Below are positions 22,186 through 31,757 of a stretch of DNA of 31,757 nt, one piece after another (position 1 is the first letter of the stretch; each line of letters opens with the position of its first letter). A program made the position numbers and the translations under genes. Origin of the DNA: Phallusia fumigata (lineage: Eukaryota > Chordata > Ascidiacea > Phlebobranchia > Ascidiidae); NCBI GenBank assembly GCA_008931825.1, contig QXVZ01030741.1:1-31757 (forward strand). The letters run 5' to 3'. The notes beneath the pieces were generated by a model. The model saw only the letters and a list, made by a program, of their open reading frames with translations. It was not told the DNA's origin and did no database searches.

Positions 22186-25100
22186 ATGGCATTGCGCAAG
22201 GTCAAAGCAAGTGTCGATCGGATGTTTGATAAAAACTTACAAGATCTTGTCCGAGGAATCAGAAATCACAAAGAAGACGAGGTAAATTTGTAATTTATTA
22301 TGTTGCACGGGTGGTTCCAACTGCACGCCTGATCATTCGATCCATAGCTTGATGTAATGAGTGGTTAATTTATTTTCTTATAGGTAAGAATTTTGTGACT
22401 TCGCACCCCTACTAGCCTGTTTAGCTTTGGCACTTGTAAAATGATAGTTATTTTTTAATCTGCATTTAAAGCTATGGGGCAAATACACTATGGGTAAATA
22501 CCCACTCAGAAACTTTTGGCTTGAACCCATGCTCAGATTCTTATGACGAAAGTTTAACTACTGATATAATCTAGTTAGCATGTGCAAATAAAACCTCTCA
22601 CACTTTTGTTTGTAAATTTATGGCATTTAGTGGAAGTTAAGTGTGGACCATAATACCTAATGCTTTCGCATGTCCTGGATTGGCTTGTTGTGATTTCAGT
22701 TAACTTTGGTCGCAGGGATGAAAAAAGCATTTATTAAATTTGATTGTCGTAAACAGATAATTGATAAAATACATAACTTAAATTGCCTCTATGATGCCTG
22801 AGCGAACTTTTTAAGGCACAACTAAGTGAGTTCTTATGTTGTCATTCAATCAAACCCAAAGTGTAGCCACAGATTTGTAAAATTATAATGTTTTTACATA
22901 AGATATTAGTATTAGGTTTGTCAGTTGGCTTGGTAAAAACTTTAGTACCTGTTTGCAGAATTTTTTTTGCAAACAAATTCCTTTGAATGTAATTTTTTGT
23001 GTGTGACCATATTTAACTGCAGTACTTTGTTCACTATCTGTCTGTAAAATTGCGGTTACTACATCAGTTTTATTATTAACCAACCACCCTTCGTTTCAGG
23101 CTCACTTCATATCGCAATGTATAGATGAGATCAAGGTTGAATTAAAACAAGAAAATCTAGCAGTAAAAGCGAATGCTGTCAACAAACTTGCCTATGTAAG
23201 TAAATGTTGGTTTGTATCTAAATCCTATAACGCAATAATATTAAGTTCATTACCCTTATTATTCATTTCTTGTTGTTGTTTTTCCAGTTACAAATGTTGG
23301 GCTATGACATCAGTTGGGCAGCCTTCAACATTATCGAAGTAATGAGCTCACCAAAGTTTACTTACAAGGTAACTTTTGTGTTGGTGTTTTGTAGAACAAT
23401 GTTCACCAAAACTTGCTTCAAGGTTTTTAAAGTGTGTTAAGTGTACAACCTGAAAAAAATTGGCTGTACTGGACAAGCATGTGGTTCAGATCGAGACTAA
23501 CTTTTCCAAAAGTTGCCAGATTTATTGAAAATACGTTTTTATCTGTTGCAGAGAATTGGATATTATGCAGCAGCCCAGTCATTTCACTCTGAAACTGATG
23601 TTCTTATGTTAACAACCAACATGATTCGGAAAGACCTCAACTCGCAAAATAGTTTTGATGCCGGGATTGCAATTAATGGATTATCCTGTTTCATAACAAC
23701 TGACTTGGCTAGGGACTTGGCAAGCGACATAATGTCATTGGTAAGTTTTGGTTTGTTTTTTATCAGTAAACATAGAGTGGTATGTCAAACCCAGCTACCA
23801 ATGCATTTTACATAAAGCTTGCCACATTCTGCCAGGTTTTGCAGCTTGGGTTTGTCATATCATGTTTTTACATGATCTGTGGCCATGCTGCCATTTCACA
23901 GCAAGCAAATTCTTCCAAGACTAGTGTCATTTTCCAGTCCAGTAGACCAGACGTTTTAAGNGTATCTTGTTGTGTTGCTGTGGGTGCAACACTACGACTC
24001 GTTTGTTTTAAATTTTGTGGTAATAAATGTGGAGGCATAAAAAGTATCTAGTGCCAATATATACTCACCTTTGTGTATTTTTACCAAAAAAATTTGTTGG
24101 TTGTTAAAAATAACACAAGCGTATTTGTAAAATGTACAACAACATTGCACGGCATATATATGTTACTAACCATCGATGTAAAATCGCATTTCTAACTAAG
24201 TATTTGTTGTTTTTTATTTTCCCAATTTGTTCAGGGACACTCCAATCTAATGAAGGTTTTTGTTGCTTTCTGATTTGTGAATCGCACTAATTACTTTTGT
24301 GCATGAATCAGAATGATTCCTAATTAAGTTTACTAATTCATTAATTTATTTTCTTTCTGCACCAAAGCAATTTACAGATTTTGCAAGTTTTAAAAATTGT
24401 TTTGGCGGCTGCAAACAGTTTGCTATGTCATAAAGTCATTTACATGGAGTAACAAGAGTTTTATTAATTTTAATTATGATTTTTTGGTTGTGTGATTTTC
24501 CTACTTTCTACTTTTACCGGAATGCATGTACAGATAAATAATCACAGTTTCCTTTTCAAATTTTGTGTCGCACAAGAACTAGATTTTCCAAAGAGTAGTT
24601 TAACAATTAAAAGCATATTTCTTGAAGTTTTTGGAAATCCATAAACTTATTATTTCCTACTTGGTGATAAATTGTAATTGGCATGTTGATTAAATATGGT
24701 GGTCGATTGATAGGTTTAATTTATAAGCCTTTTTTGCAATTGGTAGGAATGATATTTAAAACTAATCATGATTTTTGATTTGTTGTCTGTAGTTGTTTAT
24801 GATTTTTATGTTTCCAGCTCTGTGTACAAAAACTGCGGATTTTAATCGAAGACGCCGACCAGAACTGTAAGTTTCCTTTGCAGATTATTCCCAAAAACAT
24901 ATTTTGATCGCCCTGTCCTATCTTCTGAATATTGCCTTTTTGATTTTTTCACAGTAGTATACCACATTGTGTGGGGTTATAAGGCTTTAATGAAGGCATT
25001 TTTATACTTAAGTTGTGAAAAATATATTTTGTACAGACCCACTTGTGTAAATCTGCCCAATCCTCAAACTAAAAGCCTTTTTTCATAGTAAACTGCACAA

Positions 25101-28100
25101 GATTGTTGTTTAGCTATTCAGTAAGGCTCCTACATAAAAACACACAAAATTATTACTGTTGGATTTACATTTTTAGAAGTTTAAGTATTTACTTGATTTT
25201 TTAGTGAAGTACCTTGGTCTCCTTGCTATGTCTCGTATACTGAAGACACATCCAAAAGCTGTACAAGCCCATAAAGATCTTATTCTTCAATGTCTGGACG
25301 ACAGAGACGAGTCAATTCGACTCCGTGCTCTTGATCTTCTGTTCGGAATGGTAAGTCGGAATTGTTTTTTTGTATATCTCTGAGCACATCAGTGATAAGG
25401 CCATACTCATGCATATTTTGCTGCATGGATAGGCAACATGATTATTTATGGCAAACCAAGTGATTTACGAGCATATTCGAACACATTTTTGAGCCAAATT
25501 AAATGATCTCTTTGATTTAGAGGTGTAGTGCAACTGCAGCAATTAGCTGGTACAGCATGTGTAAACTAAGTGTTACAGATTTGTTGCAGAAACATAAAAC
25601 ATCGATGACTAAGTCAATAACATGTCACATGAAGCTGTAAAATTTTGGCTGAATTTGTAAATTGGCATGCAGCATTCAAAAGGTTGCCAACCTCTGTTTT
25701 ACTGCATGTCAGGAATGCTAGTAGACTTTCACTGTAACAGCATGTTCCTTGGATAAACTAATTTTGTGGAGCATAATTTTGTATCCGAACTAGTGCATTG
25801 CAAATTCTACCTAGACATTTTTTTCATACAACAAGAAACTCAACCAAACTATGTCAATGGCTTGGAAGAAAATCCAAGGTTATGTTAAAAATCCAAACAA
25901 CAAAATAAAAAGACAATATTTTTTCTGGCAGGTATCAAAGAAGAACTTGATGGAGATAGTAAAGAAATTGATGGTTCATGTTGAAAAGGCTGACGGTGCA
26001 CAATATCGCGACGAACTCCTGCTCAAAATAATTGAGATTTGCAGTCAGAATAACTTCCAGTATATCACTAACTTTGAATGGTAATTCACTCAAAAGTTCG
26101 TAGTCATTATCACAAAACCTAATCCACCAGTCAAAGGACAATCTTTTTTAAATTTCAATGGGTTTTGTGCATCAATTTTTTTTTTATTTAGTTTGTGTGT
26201 AAATCAGATTTCATACCCAATAAAAACCTTCTAACAAATTGTGACCACATAAAATACTTGTGATAACTTGGCAATAAAGTAATTTTTAGGAAAAATTTGA
26301 TTAAAACTTTCTATTTCCTGCTGATGATAATAATTGCAACTTTAGGTACATCACTGTTCTCGTTGAACTGACGAGAATCGACGGAGCGAGTCGTCATGGT
26401 TCGCTGGTTTCTTCGCAGATTCAGGATGTCGCAATCCGTGTTAAAAGCATTCGAGAATTTGCTGCAAATCAAATGGTATGTTGCCCTTTTGTAAGAAACT
26501 GACCTTGTTAAAAAGCAAAATATATATTCTGTCAAAAACGTCACCAAGCATTTATGGTTGAACAGCAGTATCTGTTAACTTGTTGTGACCTGTTGTCTGA
26601 GGTTTAGAAAGGATTTTGATTGTCACCTTTTTATACATCCTTGGTTTTTGAGGTTGTGGTTTATATTATTGCCCGAAACAATTGCACCACATTTTCCTAT
26701 GTTAGGAAGCGTATGCTATTTCACTGTAAAATCCATGTCTTGTTGTAATGGCAAACCTGGCTTTGTTTATGCGCCAAACCATTTGTTTGTGAAATTATTC
26801 TTTCGTTTGTTTGTGTGTTAAAGCTTTTAAACAATTATGGTTTCCTGAAGTCTTTTTTTCCGTTTTATACTGCAAGCATTTTTAGTCAAATGAAGTTAAA
26901 TATTATCAACTTAAACCGGTTTCCTTTTTCAGGCAAATCTTCTGGAGAACGCTCATGCCATCTCTGGCCAGTTGAAGAGGAACGGGATGCAGGAAGTCCT
27001 GGATGCTGCCGCCTACATCTGTGGAGAATTTGCTGAGTAAGTTTCTGATTTTGGCAGGAACAATAAATATAAAAGTGTTTATGAACGTTTTGCTATCACA
27101 ATGCTTACATTGAGTCACTGTCTACTAATCTTGGCAATAATTTTGACCGAGCTCAACATTGTTTAGCTTGCTGCACACATCTCTTGTATTTGCTTGGATG
27201 AAAAAACATAAACATCCAGTCACAAACTAATCTATTCCTTCCTGTAACTAATGTGCAGGTTATTGGACAACCCAGACATCGTGATCCACGCAATGCTACG
27301 CCCTCGAGTGTTGGCATTCCCAAGCCACATACAAGCGACGTATATTCAAAACCTGGTGAAGATTTACTCAGTGGCAGTGAAAGATGCTGAGAATGAGGAT
27401 GACAAGGAGCGAGCAACAGCTTTAACTCAATCTCTGCTCGAGAAATTACCAACACTAGTGCAAAGCTCCAACCTGGAAGTTCAGGAAAGGGTGAGTGGCA
27501 TTTTGTCTGCACAAGAACTGCAAGATGTTGGTTGCAACAAGGTGTCTTGCTGTCATCTGGATTTGTTTGCATTATATTCTGTTGAGAAAATCTGAATCAT
27601 TTTAAATTGTCTTAAATCTAGGCTTTACCAGCACAGTGTCGTGTTAATTGTGTTGATCATTTCACCGACGATAACATTAGTTTTGTTGAAACTTCTGCAA
27701 CGCAATGAATAAGTTTTTTATTTGTACTTTGGCAATTCTGTTATTATTAAAGCTAATTACAATTTGTTGATGTACAACTGATTCATACAGCGCCAACAAA
27801 TGTATGGACATTGTGTGATAACATTGTGTTTTTTTGCAAACTGCATCTTTGTGTTTAGGCTTCATGCAGTCTCGCTATACTTAAATATGTGGAGAAACTT
27901 CAAGCCAAAGATATTCCTGTAAGCAGCGAACTCTCAAGTTTATTCAAGGGTGAACTAAACCCAGTAGCCCCGAAGGCTCAAAGAAAAGTCCCCATTCCTG
28001 AAGGGTGAGATTGTTTGTCACTATTATGTAACAAACTTCTGTTCGCTATTTGGAGTTGGTCGTATTTTTTAATTTTAAACAGTGCATGTCAGTACTAGGT

Positions 28101-31100
28101 GAAGAGTTGGACACAGCACATTAATGTCTTAATCCTCTGCTACTTGTTAAATGACAACTTTACCACATTTAGATGTCTATGTTAATGTGTCATACCGTTT
28201 TATTTTGCTGTGAATAGAAAGATGCCTAAAATATTTTCTTTTATGATGGTTGTCTTCATGGCCGAGTGGCTTTATTTTGGTTTGTTTGGGCAAATCCATG
28301 TTTTTATGTGTTTGTGGAGTGGTACTTTATATGCTAACATCAGAATCTAGCACCTGTGTCAGATTAGTAATGCTTTGTTGAAGTGAAATAATTACAAGTT
28401 GCCTTTATCCAGACTTGATCTTGATGCTTGGATTAACGATCCTCCATCATCATCTGAGGAGGAAGAGGAGGAACAAAAAAAGAAAGTGGATTTTAACGAG
28501 ACCTACAACGAGCTTTACTCACCAACCAGAGAAAGACAGAAGGAACTTTCAACTGAGGAAATAAAGAAGGCAAGTTTGACAAGTGTTTTTTTTCAATTTA
28601 GTTGTTGCTGCAGAAGTTTTAAGCTGCGTTCGTTTTTTGCATCATCAGCCTGTAACAGGATTAAGATACTGCAAAAAACTTATTGAGTGAAATATTTTAG
28701 GTTTGTACCAATGTTGTTTACACACTTTGTTTGTTGTGTCACCACCAGGATAAGATAAACATCTAATACCGATTCAGAGGTGGTTAAGGTTACAAACATG
28801 AGAACGGAACTGTCGGATAATTCCTGGTAAACTGTTTATAAAATCCCATATTTCAAGGAGAGTGTTTACATCTAAATGACTAAATCGTCAAAAAGTTACT
28901 GATTCTATTGTTTGCTATGACCAAGTAACTAGTTCAAAAGTAAAGTGTTCATGTCAAAACAACAATTTCACACCCCGGCATAAACTCAATGCATGGTAAA
29001 CCCACGTCGTTGAGTGAGTCAGAGGCGAACAGGACGCAGAGTATTTTACCTTCCTTTTATCCACACAATAGTCTTTTGTAATGCAAATCACTTCTGTTAT
29101 CCACGGTAGTTTTCATTAGAATAGTGCAACAATCTTTTGAGTCTCACATAACTTAAACATCAGCATTTGGTTTTCCTATATTGCACTTCGTAGCATATGC
29201 TGGACTAATTAGATGTAAATCAAGTTTTCAATCTTGTCAACATAATACATATTGTATTTAAATAGATAAGGTTAAATATGATTTGTCAAAGATTTGACCT
29301 AATTCCGCTATTTCCTTAAAATAATTTCACCTTATAGCTATATTAATATTTACAGAAACGTGAGGAGAGAAGAATTGAACAGGCGAGCAATCCAAACTAT
29401 CTTGTAGCAACGGTAGGTCACTCAAAACACTTTAGTATTTTTAAAATGTTTATAAAAATGGACGTTGATTTGATTGCTGTTGGTGGATGTTGTGTTGTAA
29501 AGTTGTTGAACCTTTTCCACTGCCGCATAACTTAGCACAATGTTTTTTTTGCTTTAAAAAACAGCTTCAATATATTTGGGTCAGCAGATGCACTTTAATA
29601 AAAAAATCCACTTTTTTCTGATCAGCTTTGCACAGATTAGGCATAGCTTCTTGAGCAATGTAAAATAAACGCAAGGAAAGACTTTGTCATGTTGGAGTGA
29701 AAAAGATTTTTAAAAAATAAATGAGAGTCATTTTATATTAAACAATAAGTGTGGCATTATATACTGGTACATATTGTTTTGTCAGTGCTGTATGATATAA
29801 TGGTTGAGCGGTTGTTTTATTTTTGTGTCATGTCCGTCGCACACTTTTAATTATCCAAGTTTCTTTCAGAAAAAGCCAAAGAAAGCAAAGGTACAACCTG
29901 GCATGGCATGCAAATTTAATTTTCTAAAATATTTTCTTTTCCAATCTTTTTTACTTATTTGGGTTTAAATTCTTGGTAAGGAAGGGATTATTTTTTGCAG
30001 CTGTTCGATTTGATGTACCTTTTGGGCTGGTGCATATTTTGCTTCATTTTTTTTTTGCTTTTTACCACTTAAAAACTAAAAAGCATGAAGTATTTTACAA
30101 ATTTTAAAGTCTTTGCTGTAGAAGCATGAATAATTTCTATAGGCTGGAATGAAAGGAAATGATTTCGATGATTATGACTTTATAATAATAAATGGTGTAA
30201 TTTTGTTCTGCTAGTAATATCTAATGTATACGTTTTAAAAATTTTAATGTCAGCCGTTTTTCATTAACTGCTATTTAAAAAAGCACATAATGTGTAATTA
30301 TGTACAAATTATTTAACCTGTAACCATAAGTGATGATTTTTAAATGACAGTTTTGTTTTGTTTATTTATTATTTTAGCATGACGGATACCAGAAACCTGA
30401 TGCAGAAGACGATTCAAGTGTTGCTGAGATCGATATTTCGATTCCTCTTCATGTTCCAGGACTTCCAAGCAGTGAAAGATACCTAAGAATGGTAAATATC
30501 AAAAATATTTTTAAATGACAAAATATTTTAAATAGTATATTGTTTATGCCAAACATGGGCCTAATGATTTATGCTGATTGTGTTTTGGCCTAAAACATCG
30601 AAAATTCAATTGTAATTTTTCAGCACCACTATGTAAAACCTAAATTGTAAGTAATTTCCTAAATTTTATAGCAGTGTGGCCAATACAACTTAAAACGGAG
30701 AAGGTAATAGAGAAATCCCGAAATTTGGGAGGATTTAAAAATTTAATTTAAACAGAGCTGCCAGAGAGCATTGCAAGAATCAATGTTACCCGGCCTGACT
30801 TTTAATATTGGCTCTTAATCAATTTAAGCTACAATCTGAATCTTTTGCTTAAGAAACTTTCAAATCATGTTTGGTTTAGGAGCAGGAGCGAAGGAGGAGA
30901 CATCAGGCTGAAAAAGCTGTGAAGAAAAAGAAGCAAAGTGGGAAGAAGGGGAAGAAGAAAAGACAGGTTGTGGAGGAGGAAGATGTGGATGAGGAGGATC
31001 TGGTTCCTGTTCATCAGGTCGAGATCACTCATGAGGAGATGCCAGAGGTACAAAGTGGTTGCTAAGGAACATTGTGGAAACCAAAATTGCAAATTTTTTC

Positions 31101-31757
31101 CCTGCAATGCTTGATTAAGTGCTAGATGGCCCAATTGTTTTGGCCGGTTTGTACGTACAAGTACTTCTGTGTTAGTTTACGAAGTTGTTTGACCAGCTAA
31201 GGTTAATTACTTCCCCAGATGAGCTGGGGTTGGTTGTGGTATCCATTCCATTTGATATTTGCCTTTTTTATTTACGTCATTTTAAAAGCAGGTTTATTGT
31301 GGCAAAACTTTTCGATAGTTTAAGTCCAAGTTGCATTCCTGTTCCTCATATATAACCCAATGCTTTTACATCTAGGGAGCTGTAAAAACAGATTCGGAAG
31401 ATGAGACTGACGGTCTTGATCCATACAAAGCCCTTGACATGGATTTAGACTCGTAAGTTCCTAAAATTTGCCTTAAAAAAGTTGTAACGAAACGGTTATG
31501 GCAACACAAATTTAATGCGGTGTTGGGCAACACCTTTAAATGTGCAATTTGTTCAACTAGATTTTATTTTTCTTTCTGTTTTCTGTTTTACAAATCAAGC
31601 TTGTAATTCTTGTTTGGGGTGAAATTCCAAGCATTATATCCAGTTTTACTGCTTGTGCAGTTGGTTTTGTTGCCTCCACATGATTTTTGTTTCAAATTTT
31701 CCAAAATCTGTTGTTCTATCTCATTTGATTTACAGACCACTCACAGCCTCAGAAGTT
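22186..31757 (+). CDS. AP3D1: AP-3 complex subunit delta (runs off the right edge; internal exons missing)
   Basis: AP-3 delta is a large subunit of the adaptor that sorts cargo from endosomes to lysosomes and related organelles. Exons: 22186-22281, 23100-23195, 23288-23368, 23552-23740, 24818-24866, 25205-25350, 25932-26080, 26346-26475, 26933-27036, 27259-27490, 27859-28004, 28413-28569, 29356-29412, 29870-29890, 30378-30491, 30880-31047, 31376-31452, 31736->31757. Phases agree throughout. The start MALRKVKASVDRMFDKNLQD and then LQMLGYDISWAAFN are near-identical to vertebrate AP3D1. The helical trunk continues through LCVQKLRILIEDADQN, ILKTHPKAVQAHKDLILQC and MLRPRVLAFPSHIQA. The conserved GELNPVAPKAQRKVPIPEGL marks the end of the trunk; LDLDAWIN and charged Glu/Lys-rich hinge exons follow. 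Between exon 4 (ends at DLASDIMSL) and exon 5 vertebrate proteins have roughly 150 further residues; nothing in 23741-24817 encodes them, and an N lies there. The intron after 28569 uses a GC donor, and 29870-29890 is a 21-nt exon (KKPKKAK). Confidence 0.96.
22495..22580 (-). repeat. tRNA-derived SINE relic in AP3D1 intron 1
   Basis: The minus strand has A-box-like TCAGTAGTTAAAC (22564-22552) and B-box GGGTTCAA (22528-22521), with tRNA-like spacing and an ATCTGAG segment between them. It matches the pair at 8863-8824. The ends are not defined. Confidence 0.45.
23741..24817. other. AP3D1 intron-like stretch where about 150 codons are expected but absent
   Basis: The stretch lies between two correctly spliced AP3D1 exons and contains the N at 23961. 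I found no exon matching the expected trunk helices in any frame. The short GHSNLMK stretch at 24235-24257 after an AG has no match to the family. The flanking exons are both phase 0, so direct splicing would give an in-frame internal deletion. Confidence 0.6.
23961..23961. other. Ambiguous base N, likely collapsed gap inside AP3D1
   Basis: The N falls in the intron where conserved trunk exons are missing, so it probably stands for unassembled sequence of unknown length. Confidence 0.6.
25424..25696. mobile_element. hAT-like miniature transposon (MITE), 273 bp
   Basis: The right end read inversely is CAGAGGTTGGCAAC; the left end CATGGATAGGCAAC matches it at 10 of 14 positions. The flanking octamers TTTTGCTG (25416-25423) and TTTTACTG (25697-25704) agree at 7 of 8 bases, as expected for an 8-bp hAT target-site duplication. 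There is no coding capacity. It lies in the AP3D1 intron between exons 6 and 7. Confidence 0.65.
28259..28269 (+). repeat. tRNA A-box-like motif, probable SINE relic
   Basis: TGGCCGAGTGG fits the RNA polymerase III A-box consensus perfectly. No B-box follows at the expected distance, so this is a truncated relic or chance. Confidence 0.25.
28570..29355 (+). other. GC-AG intron in AP3D1
   Basis: The exon ends GAAATAAAGAAG and the intron begins GCAAGT, the standard context of a GC donor; it ends TTTACAG. The acceptor exon (KREERRIEQ...) continues the frame and matches the Arg/Glu-rich part of the AP-3 delta hinge. No GT near the exon end gives an equally good join. Confidence 0.75.
29801..29811 (+). 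repeat. tRNA A-box-like motif, probable SINE relic
   Basis: TGGTTGAGCGG resembles the A-box of tRNA-derived SINEs and lies just upstream of the 21-nt AP3D1 exon. No matching B-box was seen. Confidence 0.2.

Noticed and set aside
24235-24257. Possible AP3D1 exon (GHSNLMK) after a TTGTTCAG acceptor
   Set aside because: Too short, no family match, and not in the place or sequence expected for the missing trunk residues.
27153-27572. 139-codon minus-strand frame overlapping an AP3D1 exon
   Set aside because: It is antisense to the strongly conserved exon at 27259-27490, so it is a shadow.
30865-31134. Leu-rich minus-strand frame of 89 codons
   Set aside because: It is the antisense of the Lys/Glu-rich AP3D1 hinge exon, which naturally reads as Leu/Ser/Phe.

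Overview
This is an AT-rich, intron-rich piece of an animal nuclear genome. Every multi-exon gene has short, mostly GT-AG introns of a few hundred bases, and the encoded proteins are close to vertebrate orthologues. Together with the compact layout and abundant small non-autonomous DNA transposons, this best fits an invertebrate chordate, most likely an ascidian of the Ciona type. The species is inferred, not proven.

Layout: (1) 1-890, minus strand: the first three coding exons of COX15 (heme A synthase), running off the left edge. (2) 2081-3070, minus strand: a complete, intronless protein phosphatase 1 catalytic subunit with a poly(A) signal just past its stop. (3) 3944-11740, plus strand: 18 exons of a USP20/USP33-type ubiquitin protease with a full catalytic core and two DUSP domains; its 5' end (start codon and zinc-finger UBP domain) is not visible. 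(4) 12162-20149, plus strand: a gene of about 14 exons for a soluble IRE1/RNase L-like kinase with a KEN-type tail. It has no sensor domain, and three of four known nuclease residues appear to be replaced. (5) 22186 to the right edge, plus strand: 18 exons of the AP-3 adaptor delta subunit (AP3D1), apparently missing about 150 residues of the trunk domain.

Introns and spacers carry three hAT-like miniature elements, tRNA-derived SINE relics, a 129-bp tandem repeat with G homopolymers, and a 242-bp direct duplication split by an N. The sequence has three single Ns (3186, 15568, 23961). One sits upstream of the truncated USP, one splits the near-perfect duplication, and one sits where the AP3D1 exons are missing, so they probably mark unresolved assembly joins.

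The genes do not form one pathway. COX15 serves mitochondrial heme A synthesis, PP1 is a general Ser/Thr phosphatase, USP20/33 is a deubiquitinase, and AP-3 delta acts in endosome-to-lysosome trafficking. The kinase-KEN gene is the most unusual feature: it belongs to the family of the unfolded-protein sensor IRE1 and the antiviral nuclease RNase L, but lacks both their sensors and an intact nuclease centre.
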